From contig DATFXM010000008.1 of NCBI GenBank assembly GCA_035315885.1, forward strand, positions 1 to 64,000: a stretch of 64,000 bases of DNA, read 5' to 3'. The notes beneath the pieces are model-generated. The model was not told the DNA's origin. It did not search any database and saw only the letters and a program-made list of their open reading frames with translations. The position numbers and the translations under genes are program-made. This document shows positions 42,151 to 49,746 of the stretch, in pieces. Source of the stretch: DATFXM01 sp035315885 (GTDB taxonomy: Bacteria > Acidobacteriota > Blastocatellia > UBA7656). How positions within the stretch are numbered: position 1 is the stretch's first letter; the number at the start of each line of letters is the position of its first letter.

Positions 42151-43209
42151 CTAGTCGCGCGGGGCATAGTAGCTGTCACGGGTCCGACAGGTATATCCCG
42201 AACGAGTTAAGAAAACTTTTACGTGGCGTAAGCTGCCGTCTCGGGCTTCGTTCTTCGACACGTAAGTTATGATGTATTGATTCTTCAACTCGTGGGCTAC
42301 TTGGGCGTAGACGTTCTTAAGGTCCCCGTCTTTGATCGGCGAGAAAAGCTGACCGCCGGTGCGGTTCGACAAATCGGTCATCACCTGCTCTGCCGCTTCC
42401 AGGCGAGCCACATACATATCCGCGTTTTGAGAAACCGGACCGCCAAACACGCGAGCGGCTTTGCCGCGATATTTGGCTAGTTCATCGATGAACGCTCGCG
42501 CCTTGCTGATGACGTAGACCGTAGCTCCAGACTTGATGATCCGGCTCAGCGCCTGCTGGTAGAGGACTTTGCTGGAGGTGTCGTCGCCGTCCGTCAGGAC
42601 GATCAACGCCTTTCGACCGTCTACCTTCGAAAGCTGGTCATCCGCCGCCGCATAAAGCGCATCATAGAGCGCGGTAGAGCCGTAGTCGTACCTGCCGTCC
42701 TTGTTCATCACCATTCCAGGTTTGAATCTCCACGACAGGGCGTGGCGCACTTCTTCAGCCTGGGACGTCCAGTCCTGCAGAAGTTCTATATTCGTGTGAA
42801 ACTCGATAACCGAGATCTTGTCCTCGGGCCCAAGCTGATTGACGAACTGCATAGCCGCGTCGCGCAGCGAGTTGATTTCGCTGACGATCGAACCCGAAGC
42901 ATCCAGCATCAATACCACGTTCGCTGGAACGCTGCTGATGAGAAAGCTGGCCATCTCCTGGCGCTGGCCGTCCTCTGCGAGGATGAACTCATCGCGGCTC
43001 AGATCAGTCGCCTGCTTTCCGTAGGGATCAACTACGGTCACGTTGAGCAGGACCTCATCGGCCCGCAGCTTGATGACCTGATCTTGACCTTGCGGTTTGG
43101 TGGTGGTGGGAGCCCGACGACCGCTTTGTGCGGGGGTTGATAAACCCACGAACAGGACCGAAACGAGCGTCAAACAGAGGGTGCGACCTGATGCTGAATA
43201 AAACTTCAC
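42151..43209 (-). CDS. VWFA-domain protein (acidobacterial type)
   Basis: 352 residues from GTG 43209, with a signal peptide (TLCLTLVSVLFVGLSTPAQ). NVTVVDPYGKQATDLSRDEF starts the region typical of the VWFA-related family expanded in Acidobacteriota. The metal site is complete: DASGS (MIDAS), the Thr in YGSTALYDAL and TDGDD. Probably an exported adhesion or protein-binding module; ligand unknown. Single gene, converging on DUF2934. Confidence 0.88.
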   Translation of the reverse strand: MKFYSASGRTLCLTLVSVLFVGLSTPAQSGRRAPTTTKPQGQDQVIKLRADEVLLNVTVVDPYGKQATDLSRDEFILAEDGQRQEMASFLISSVPANVVLMLDASGSIVSEINSLRDAAMQFVNQLGPEDKISVIEFHTNIELLQDWTSQAEEVRHALSWRFKPGMVMNKDGRYDYGSTALYDALYAAADDQLSKVDGRKALIVLTDGDDTSSKVLYQQALSRIIKSGATVYVISKARAFIDELAKYRGKAARVFGGPVSQNADMYVARLEAAEQVMTDLSNRTGGQLFSPIKDGDLKNVYAQVAHELKNQYIITYVSKNEARDGSLRHVKVFLTRSGYTCRTRDSYYAPRD

Positions 43210-43253
43210 GAATGTCTTTCGCTTTCCGGGCTGAACTAGGAGGAATTATATCA

Positions 43254-43345
43254 GTAATGAGGGGATGAGGGGATGAGCGAAGGGGCGAACCGGAGAGCGA
43301 GACGCGTCTCCCTTCTCCGGTTCGCCCCTTCGCCTTCTCCCGTGG
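43254..43345. repeat. 19-bp perfect inverted repeat upstream of lptFG
   Basis: 43277-43295 (GCGAAGGGGCGAACCGGAG) is perfectly complementary to 43315-43333. The loop contains the 12-bp palindrome GAGACGCGTCTC (43299-43310). ATGAGGGG octamers precede it. The hairpin ends 25 bases before the lptFG ATG. Confidence 0.85.
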
Positions 43346-43358
43346 TAGACTCCTCGAA

Positions 43359-45836
43359 ATGTTCAGCCTGCTGGACCGCTATCTCATCCGCGAGATCGTC
43401 CCTTATTTCCTTCTCTCGCTCTTGTTGCTGACCGCTATCATCTTTGCTCAAGAGGCGAGTCGTTTCTCCGAGTTGATCGTAGTCGCATCACGCAACGGAC
43501 TCCCCATGCAGACGGTCTGGCGAGTGATGACCGCACTGCTGCCAGGGATTTTAGTCTTCACACTTCCGGTCTCCCTATTGATGGGCACGCTCGTAGGCCT
43601 CGGCCGTCTTTCAGGCGATAGCGAGATCGTAGCCCTCGGCGCCAGCGGAATGAGCCGCTGGCGAATGTTGCGACCCGTAGGAGTGCTCGCGCTGATCGTG
43701 GGCGCGTGGATGATTTACACGACCTTCAACATGCTGCCCCGGTCTGTCCGCATCCTAACCGACCTGAAGCAGAATCAGTCACTCGTCTTTCAAGGACTGA
43801 ACAGTGAAATTAAGCCTCGCGTCTTCGAAGAGAGTATTCCCCAAACCGTGCTCTACATCGAGGACATAGACCGCGCCCGCAACCTCTGGCACAACATCTT
43901 TCTCGTCAGCCTCGGCGAGGACCAGTCAGAGATGAAGATTGTGACCGCAACAACTGGCGCCCTGCGTCAGGGTGAGCGCTCCAATGTGCCCGAGTTGTAT
44001 CTGCAGGGCTGCACTATGCACCAGATAAACACTGCCCAGGCCGAGACCCCTGACCAGCAGGAAACCCGCGAGCCCGCCGCCGACGTCCAGAGTCCCCGGC
44101 CCGACTCTCAGTCGGAAGGCAGAGAGAAGAAGAGGAATCGCCAGCAGAGTTATACCGCGGCGCAGATGCTCGACATGACCGTCGGACTCGAAGTGCCCGA
44201 CGACCGCGCGTCGGACATGACCGGCGACGATCGAGAGGCGCGGGCGGTTGAAGAAATGGGCTGGACCTCGCTTGTGAACTACAAACCCGCCGAGGGCGAA
44301 GACCGAGAGTGGCGCTCGGAGATACACAAACGGCTTGCGCTGCCTGCCGCATGCTTCGTGTTTGCACTGCTGGGTGTGGGCTTCGGCATCAGTAACGTGC
44401 GAACCGGGCGCTCGTTTGGGTTGATACTCGGGCTGGCAATCACGATCACTTATTATCTTCTGGCGCTTTGGGGACAACACGCGGCGGTTCTGGGCAAGAC
44501 TCCGGTGTGGCTGGGGATGTGGCTCGCCAACCTGCTGCTGTTTGCGGCTGGAGTAGCAGTACTTCTTGTGCAACGACGGCCGGGCTCAGACCCGTTGTCG
44601 GCCGTGTCGAGCATCAGACACGCGTGGCCGTGGCGGCAATGGTCCATTTCAAGAAGCAAGGACGAGGCCGAGAGCGAGACTCGCGGCTTGGAGGCGCGCA
44701 CAGAACCGCCAAGGCTCACCGGAAAAGCACGCCGGTTTCATCTGCCGCAGTTGCTCGACCGCCTGGTACTTACTGATCTGGTCAGATTCTTTGTCTATAT
44801 CCTTGGCGGCTTTTCGGTTCTTTTTCTGATCATTACTTTATTTCAGCTTCTTGATTCGATCACCCGGAACAACATCGATTGGATAGTAGTCGCGAGTTAC
44901 CTCCTGTTCCTTCTGCCGTTCATCATGAACAACGTGACTCCCCTTGCTGCATTGGTGGCGGTGATAGTCACGTTTGGAATCCTTCAGAAAACAAGTCAGG
45001 TCGTGGCGTTGAAGGCGTCGGGACAATCGATTTACAGGATGGCGGCTCCGGCCGTTGCGGGCTCGCTGCTGCTGGCCGGCGGAGTCTACTTCAATCAGGA
45101 CTTCGTCATGCCGTTTACGAATCCCCGACAAAACAATTTGCGTTACCTGATCCGCAAAGGTCAGGAGCCGCCCCAGACTTTTTATCAGACAAAGAATCAA
45201 TGGATCTTCGGGAGCGATTCTCGGATTTTCAACTACGCGCACTTCGACGTGAAGGGGAACGCGTTCGCCCGTTTTACGGTCCTTGATTTGTCGCGGGAGC
45301 CGTTCGGGATAAGCCGCCGGCTCTACGCACGACGCGCGACTTGGAATCCGACTTCTGGGCGATGGGCTCTTGAGAACGGATGGGAGCGAAAGTTTGCGGG
45401 CAACCGGCCGGTGTCGTTTGAATCGTTCAAGTCTCGAGAGTTCGAGTTGGCCGAAACACCGGACTACTTCAAGAAGGATTCTCGCGGGTCTTCGTCGATG
45501 ACGATCGGCGAGCTGCAGCGAAAGATTGCCGATTTATCGCACTCGGGATTTGACGTTCTGGACCTGCGAATAGCGTTGCAAGGCAAGATCGCTTTTCCGC
45601 TGACTTGTATGGTCATGGTTCTGGTCGGGTTGCCGTTCTCGTTTTCGGTGGGCAAGCGTGGAGCGCTCTACGGCGTGGCTATTGGGATTGCGATTGGGCT
45701 GGCGTATTGGGGGCTCCAAGGGTTATTCGAGCAGATGGGGCGGTATGAGGTATTGCCGCCGATGCTTGCGGCGTGGGGCCCTAATGTGTTGTTCGGCGCC
45801 GGGGGATTGTATTTATTTTTGCACTCCCGAACATGA
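43359..45836 (+). CDS. Fused LptF-LptG LPS export permease
   Basis: 825 residues carrying two YjgP/YjgQ permease units in one chain. Unit 1 (about 1-420) starts FSLLDRYLIREIVPYFLLSL and has the LLPGILVFTLPVSLLMGTLV helix and a periplasmic domain with a charged insert (about 225-295). A linker (about 420-460) follows. Unit 2 (about 460-825) starts LPQLLDRLVLTDLVRFFVYI and ends WGPNVLFGAGGLYLFLHS. LptF and LptG are usually separate genes and form the heterodimer that, with the LptB ATPase, extracts LPS from the inner membrane. lptB is not adjacent. The TGA stop is the first part of a repeat. Confidence 0.88.
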   Translation: MFSLLDRYLIREIVPYFLLSLLLLTAIIFAQEASRFSELIVVASRNGLPMQTVWRVMTALLPGILVFTLPVSLLMGTLVGLGRLSGDSEIVALGASGMSRWRMLRPVGVLALIVGAWMIYTTFNMLPRSVRILTDLKQNQSLVFQGLNSEIKPRVFEESIPQTVLYIEDIDRARNLWHNIFLVSLGEDQSEMKIVTATTGALRQGERSNVPELYLQGCTMHQINTAQAETPDQQETREPAADVQSPRPDSQSEGREKKRNRQQSYTAAQMLDMTVGLEVPDDRASDMTGDDREARAVEEMGWTSLVNYKPAEGEDREWRSEIHKRLALPAACFVFALLGVGFGISNVRTGRSFGLILGLAITITYYLLALWGQHAAVLGKTPVWLGMWLANLLLFAAGVAVLLVQRRPGSDPLSAVSSIRHAWPWRQWSISRSKDEAESETRGLEARTEPPRLTGKARRFHLPQLLDRLVLTDLVRFFVYILGGFSVLFLIITLFQLLDSITRNNIDWIVVASYLLFLLPFIMNNVTPLAALVAVIVTFGILQKTSQVVALKASGQSIYRMAAPAVAGSLLLAGGVYFNQDFVMPFTNPRQNNLRYLIRKGQEPPQTFYQTKNQWIFGSDSRIFNYAHFDVKGNAFARFTVLDLSREPFGISRRLYARRATWNPTSGRWALENGWERKFAGNRPVSFESFKSREFELAETPDYFKKDSRGSSSMTIGELQRKIADLSHSGFDVLDLRIALQGKIAFPLTCMVMVLVGLPFSFSVGKRGALYGVAIGIAIGLAYWGLQGLFEQMGRYEVLPPMLAAWGPNVLFGAGGLYLFLHSRT

Positions 45837-46139
45837 GGAGTGCTGAGTTCCGAGTGCTGAGTGCTGAGTGGCAACCCCGAAGGGGTTGCAGATCACAGCC
45901 CAGGGTTGCCGTCCGCGGCTACCCTGGGACGGGCCAGTAAATAAAATCCAACCCCGAAGGGGTTGCAGAAGATGTGCATGATTTCCCGATATAGGAGGCC
46001 TTCTGCAACCCCGTTGGGGTTGCGTCATGTTTGGGCGATGCACCCAGGGTAGCCGCGGACGGCAACCCTGGGCTGCGATCTACAATCCCTTCGGGGTTGC
46101 CGGTCGGCTGAAAAGACTCAGCACTCAGCACTCAGCACT
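45837..46139. repeat. Large composite palindromic repeat between lptFG and the Nudix gene
   Basis: Heptamer arms at both ends (45838-45870 and 46118-46139) each touch a stop codon. Inside are AACCCCGAAGGGGTT hairpins, a CCCAGGG...CCCTGGG module around CCGCGG (45899-45929), a single-copy centre, then the same modules in reverse order and orientation (46039-46071, then CAACCCCGAAGGGATTG-like). It is a near-symmetric palindrome of about 300 bases, related to 15317-15498. No gene is present. Confidence 0.85.
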
Positions 46140-46573
46140 TTCAACTTCCTCATCGCGCGTTTATTGCTCTCCCAATGCAGCAACCCGAGCGCAGTCTCAT
46201 AGTCGGCCCAAATGAAAGAATCATGCTCCCGCTCGTCCAACGTGATGTCCCGCTTTTCGACTCGCGCCCAGAAACAGACCTCTTCATTGTGTGTGACTCC
46301 GGGTTCGTATTTCGACCGCCAGAGCGGTGAAATCTCAAATCGATTCATCAACTCGAGATCCATCAACTCGTCCGCGTCCAATTCGTAGCCGGTTTCCTCC
46401 CTGACTTCACGCACGGCAGCCTCCCGATGAGTTTCCGCGTCTTCGAGCGAACCGGTGATTGATTGCCAGAACCCGCCGTGAGCGGCGATCCTTCGCAGGA
46501 GCAGATACTCCACACCGCCAGATCCCTTCGAGAGCAAGATGACCTGAACCGATCTAGGCTGTTTATACCTCAC
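46118..46573 (-). CDS. Nudix hydrolase, NudB-like (dihydroneopterin triphosphate pyrophosphatase)
   Basis: 151 residues from GTG 46573. The Nudix box is complete: GSLEDAETHREAAVREVREETG. GGFWQSITGSLE and the C-terminal HDSFIWADYETALGLLHWESN resemble NudB/folate-type hydrolases, which remove pyrophosphate from dihydroneopterin triphosphate. Substrate assignment is tentative. The chain ends KVLSAEC, with the last residues and the TGA read from a TGAGTGC heptamer repeat. Confidence 0.82.
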   Translation of the reverse strand: MRYKQPRSVQVILLSKGSGGVEYLLLRRIAAHGGFWQSITGSLEDAETHREAAVREVREETGYELDADELMDLELMNRFEISPLWRSKYEPGVTHNEEVCFWARVEKRDITLDEREHDSFIWADYETALGLLHWESNKRAMRKLKVLSAEC

Positions 46574-46665
46574 CGTCGTCGATTAAATCAGGCACGAAAC
46601 TGTCGGACAAGGTTGACGGTGGTTTCCTGGCGGGAACAGACAGGTTGGAACGACTAAAATCCGAG

Positions 46666-46758
46666 GTCGCGGTGGTCCCGGGAAAAAGACGCTAATAGAA
46701 TGACCGGGACACCATCAGCGGGACCACCGCGACAAATCCACCGCCTTCGCAACGGCGG
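46666..46758. repeat. 15-bp inverted repeat element between hup and the Nudix gene
   Basis: GTCGCGGTGGTCCCG (46666-46680) is perfectly complementary to 46719-46733, with a 38-base spacer. A second small hairpin (CCGCC/GGCGG) lies at 46741-46758. It differs from the heptamer elements. It could be a small non-autonomous mobile element or the hup terminator region (hup reads toward it). Confidence 0.65.
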
Positions 46759-46806
46759 CAACTGATTCCTTTTGCCCAAAGAAAGTAGGCGGCTGTTCGG
46801 AACAGT

Positions 46807-47109
46807 TTACTTTTTGGCGGCGCCGATGACTGCATCCTTCGCAGCCTTGGCCACGCGAAAACGCATCACGGTCTTCGCAGGAATCTTGATTTCGGCACCG
46901 GTTGCCGGGTTTCGCCCCATGCGAGCCTTGGTCTGCTTCTTCACGAGTTTTCCAATCCCGGGCACCACAAACTCTCCGTTCTTCTTAGCCTCTCGATAGG
47001 CGATGGTGCACAGCGAATCCAGAAACTGCGCAGCCGTCTTCTTATTGGTGCCTGTCGACTCGGCCAACTCGGAAGTCAGTGCAGTCTTAGACATCTTCTT
47101 ACTTGCCAT
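46807..47109 (-). CDS. hup: HU-family DNA-binding protein
   Basis: 100 residues. KTALTSELAESTGTNKKTAA is the N-terminal helical dimer part. ARMGRNPATGAEIKIPAKT is the DNA-binding arm with the conserved RNP motif, and VMRFRVAKAAKDAV ends the fold. It bends and compacts DNA. An AGAGGA SD lies 11-16 bases before the ATG on the minus strand. Lysine-rich ends are normal. Confidence 0.95.
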   Translation of the reverse strand: MASKKMSKTALTSELAESTGTNKKTAAQFLDSLCTIAYREAKKNGEFVVPGIGKLVKKQTKARMGRNPATGAEIKIPAKTVMRFRVAKAAKDAVIGAAKK

Positions 47110-47239
47110 AGTGTTGTTCTATCCTCTTTCTGTGTTTTGATCTCTGTGCCTCGGCACAGGAAACTGAAGCGAATTGCAACGAGCGCCCCGGCGTCCCTCG
47201 GGATGCAGGCGCGTTCATCGCTCAAAGAGATCGCTCAAA

Positions 47240-47289
47240 AAGAGACCCCCTGCTCAGCCGCCCCATTACGAGCCAGCAAAACAGGGGGT
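47240..47289 (-). promoter_or_regulatory. Hairpin plus T-run in the hup leader (possible attenuator)
   Basis: On the minus strand ACCCCCTG (complement of 47282-47289) pairs with CAGGGGGT (complement of 47245-47252) and is followed by CTCTTTTTGAG. It lies between the predicted hup promoter (47305-47333) and the hup ATG. Two near copies of ATCGCTCAAAGAGA follow (47218-47246). The remainder of the gap 47110-47548 holds a 7-bp hairpin (47144-47159) and the two promoters listed. Confidence 0.35.
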
Positions 47290-47304
47290 GTTTCTGCGAC
47301 GCAA

Positions 47305-47333
47305 ACTTTACTACACCCCCTTACAACTTGCAA
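47305..47333 (-). promoter_or_regulatory. Possible hup promoter
   Basis: On the minus strand TTGCAA (47328-47333), 17 bases, TAAAGT (47305-47310). Four of six matches in each box. It gives a leader of roughly 190 bases. Confidence 0.35.
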
Positions 47334-47426
47334 CTAAAAACTCGCGAAAAACCCGCATTTTTATTGGTCAAAACGGCACCCGCACACCACCGCAACTCCT
47401 CTCCCAACCCCCTCCAACCACCCTTG

Positions 47427-47455
47427 TTGACTCTTCCCCGGACCGGTGAGACAAT
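47427..47455 (+). promoter_or_regulatory. Possible promoter for the TNase-like gene
   Basis: TTGACT (47427-47432), 17 bases, GACAAT (47450-47455), 94 bases before the ATG at 47549. Confidence 0.4.
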
Positions 47456-47548
47456 GGCGCGGTGTTCGACCGCAGGCCTTTCCGCTGGCTCCCAACGCTT
47501 GTCACCGTTTCGTTTCGATCGAAAACGAAGAAACATGAAGATGGATTC

Positions 47549-48538
47549 ATGAAGATGTTGGAGTTTAAACGACCGCAACCGGTGCCAGACAAGAATCAGC
47601 CGAGCCAGCCCAGATGGAACATCGGCATCGATCCAAAACACGTGGCAGCGTACATCGGAGCAGCAATCATCGGTGGATTTGTACTGGGATTCATTGCTTC
47701 GCGACTCATTGCGAGAACGGACGCCGGGCCGCAAACCGGTCGCGAGCAGGCACTGGCAAACCCTGTGCGGCAGGACTCACCAACGGACTCGTCCATCTCC
47801 GACTTCCACCGTGTAACGAACATAGTTCGCGCTGATACTATCGAGGTCGATCAGATCGGCGTCGTCAGACTCATCGGCGTCGAAACTCCGGATGGCAAGC
47901 AGCCGCGGGAGAGCTACGAAGTTCATGGAAAGAGCGCTCTCGCGTTCGTGGAGAAGAGCCTGTTGAATCAGGAAGTCCGCCTCGAATTCGATTCGGCGAA
48001 CGCGTCGAAAGGGAATAAAGATGAGGTGGGACAGACGCTCGCCTATGTGTACACGCGCGATGGGATGATGATCAACTCCGAGCTTGTGAGGCTGGGACTA
48101 GCATTTGTAAGGGGGTTCGAGCAGTTCCGGGCAAGCAACGATTTCCGCGGGCTTGAACGCGAAGCAGTACAGAATTCACGCGGCGTGTGGGGCTCCGCGT
48201 CCGGGTCGTCGGTAATCTCGCCTTTGGCAAGCACCACGGCTTCCTCTTCAACCTCGAGCTCGTCTTCGTCGACTCGCGACGACAAATCCAAGAAACTGTC
48301 GCCTCTGCCGCCGTCGGCATTTGGCGATAACATTCCTGCATTAACCTCGGGCAGCGGATCTACGGCATCGTCGGCGGAAGCTTCGGTATTTGTGTCCTCT
48401 GCCGATCATATGTACCACAAGGGGGGTTGCGAGCTATTGGACAAGAAAAAGCGCCCGATGACCCTGTCGGAGGCAAGGGCATCGGGATATACAGCTTGCA
48501 GCCGATGCTACGCTTCTACGGTACTGAAAGCACCATGA
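47549..48538 (+). CDS. Membrane-anchored TNase-like protein with degenerate catalytic site
   Basis: 329 residues from the ATG at 47549; an in-frame start at 47462 is less likely. One membrane segment (AAYIGAAIIGGFVLGFIASR) is near residue 35-55. A staphylococcal-nuclease-like domain follows (VRLIGVETPD; DEVGQTLAYVY; LVRLGLAFV). A Ser-rich linker then leads to a C-terminal Cys motif (MYHKGGCELLD...ACSRCYAS) of the kind often found after TNase domains. Against S. aureus nuclease, Arg35 is kept, Glu43 is Asp, and Arg87 is Gln (codon 48032-48034). Nuclease activity is therefore doubtful. The domain should lie outside the cytoplasmic membrane. Confidence 0.8.
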   Translation: MKMLEFKRPQPVPDKNQPSQPRWNIGIDPKHVAAYIGAAIIGGFVLGFIASRLIARTDAGPQTGREQALANPVRQDSPTDSSISDFHRVTNIVRADTIEVDQIGVVRLIGVETPDGKQPRESYEVHGKSALAFVEKSLLNQEVRLEFDSANASKGNKDEVGQTLAYVYTRDGMMINSELVRLGLAFVRGFEQFRASNDFRGLEREAVQNSRGVWGSASGSSVISPLASTTASSSTSSSSSSTRDDKSKKLSPLPPSAFGDNIPALTSGSGSTASSAEASVFVSSADHMYHKGGCELLDKKKRPMTLSEARASGYTACSRCYASTVLKAP

Positions 48539-48619
48539 GGAGTGCTGAGTTCTGAGTCGGCGCGCCGAACGCAACGAACGCTTCTTAAATCAGAATTCAT
48601 TACTCAGAACTCAGAACTT
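48539..48619. repeat. Heptamer inverted repeat after the TNase-like gene
   Basis: The left arm GAGTGCTGAGTTCTGAGT starts inside the stop codon context CATGAGGAGTGCTGAG, also seen at the lptFG stop (45832). The right arm (48599-48618) is ACTCAGA heptamers. Confidence 0.7.
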
Positions 48620-48637
48620 CCTACTTGACTCGTGGGT

Positions 48638-48735
48638 TATACTCTTTCGAGGATTGCCGACTAAGGCCAGCGTCCTTCGCAGGCGGGTAACGCTCAAATT
48701 ACCCGGTAGGCCCCGCGAAAAGAATCCATTCAAGG
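48638..48735 (+). promoter_or_regulatory. Structured leader of the M15 peptidase gene
   Basis: TATACT at 48638-48643 would start transcription near 48650. The leader then has GGATT (48651-48655) pairing with AATCC (48723-48727), enclosing CGGGTAA/TTACCCG (48684-48690 with 48699-48705) and a GCC/GGC hairpin. The SD AAGG and the ATG 48744 follow. No riboswitch family was recognised. Confidence 0.25.
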
Positions 48736-48743
48736 TTATCTGC

Positions 48744-49535
48744 ATGGCTCCGCGCACCGCTGCTTCACTTCTACTGCTTTCGTTCACTTTTGCCCTGTCT
48801 ACCTCTTCATCTGGTCTTGCCCTGACGAAGGGTCAGAACTCATCGAGCGGCCTTTCATCGAAGCCCAAAGGCTCCGTTCGTACGTCGAGACAGACGGCGG
48901 CAAACGCTGACTCGGGATGTACCCCTTGCGATGCCGCTTCACTCAACGGAGCGTCGTTGCAGCCGGTTTCCCTCTCGACCAGGCCGCCCGCACGACGTAC
49001 TCGGGGGCGAGCCTCGAGAAAGACGGTGACCGTTCCGTGTCATCCGAAGGGCTACGTTGATCCCAAGATAGCCAGAAACTACCAGACTGCGATGCGCGAG
49101 ATGAAGCACGCAGGTCTCACTCCGCACGTCACAAGTACCTGGCGTTCGTCCGCAGCTCAAGCTGAGATGCGAAGATGTTCGCTGAACAGGCGCTGCCGGG
49201 CGCGGCGTGGGATTTATTCGGCGAATCCATCGGGGCAATCGCTGCACGAGGCCGGTCTGGCGGTGGACATCGCGGGCGTTGCCGGCGGAAGGCGCGGAAG
49301 CAAGCGCCTGACGGCTCGCGGCCGCCGCATTGTTCGGATAATGGAGAAGAATGGCTTTGATTGGCGCTATGGGATGGCAGATCCTGCTCACTTCGAGACC
49401 GATCCCCGCAAGGTCGGCTATCGGAATCTCTCGCAAGCGATACGGCGCAGCCAGACGACCTGCCAGGTTAAGCTTGCAACCGCTCAAAAGGTACGTAAGA
49501 GATCAAGGTCCAACTCCACAAGAGCGGCGGCATGA
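48744..49535 (+). CDS. Peptidase M15 (VanY-like D-alanyl-D-alanine carboxypeptidase)
   Basis: 263 residues from the ATG at 48744 (AAGG SD; signal peptide ASLLLLSFTFALSTSSSGLA). A Ser/Arg-rich linker with two Cys leads to the M15 domain (about 125-235). The zinc residues are visible: SLHEAGLAVDI (HxxxxxxD) and MADPAHFE. VTSTWRSSAAQAEM is the substrate-side segment. It should trim D-Ala from peptidoglycan stem peptides outside the cytoplasmic membrane. The tail (KVRKRSRSNSTRAAA) is basic. Confidence 0.85.
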   Translation: MAPRTAASLLLLSFTFALSTSSSGLALTKGQNSSSGLSSKPKGSVRTSRQTAANADSGCTPCDAASLNGASLQPVSLSTRPPARRTRGRASRKTVTVPCHPKGYVDPKIARNYQTAMREMKHAGLTPHVTSTWRSSAAQAEMRRCSLNRRCRARRGIYSANPSGQSLHEAGLAVDIAGVAGGRRGSKRLTARGRRIVRIMEKNGFDWRYGMADPAHFETDPRKVGYRNLSQAIRRSQTTCQVKLATAQKVRKRSRSNSTRAAA

Positions 49536-49540
49536 AGTAG

Positions 49541-49567
49541 TTCTGAGTCCCGAGTTCTGAGTTTTGT
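49541..49567. repeat. Short heptamer tract after the M15 gene
   Basis: Plus-strand TGAGTCC/TGAGTTC units beginning 6 bases after the stop; no complementary arm. Confidence 0.55.
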
Positions 49568-49663
49568 TAGTCTAACCCTCAAGCGGCGATCGACAAGCTC
49601 TCGGGAGTTGTGCAGCATTCTTGAGCTGCGTTTGAGAGGGTGTTCCACTAAAAACAATCCAAT

Positions 49664-49692
49664 TTGACTTCGAATTAGGCCAACAATAGAAT
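49664..49692 (+). promoter_or_regulatory. Sigma-70 promoter of the symporter gene
   Basis: TTGACT (49664-49669), 17 bases, TAGAAT (49687-49692): near-consensus boxes with ideal spacing, 54 bases before the start codon. Confidence 0.65.
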
Positions 49693-49746
49693 CCCCGCCG
49701 AGATTTTCTAGTCCCCCTAAGTCAGCTAAAGCCTCGAGGAGGCGCA

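Noticed and set aside
43236..43268. AGGAGG followed by ATG on the plus strand upstream of lptFG
   Set aside because: The frame from that ATG closes after three codons; only a chance SD-like sequence.
45813..46215. Two overlapping ORFs on opposite strands sharing QGSRGRQPWA
   Set aside because: They arise because the repeat is a palindrome and reads alike on both strands; no SD or domain.
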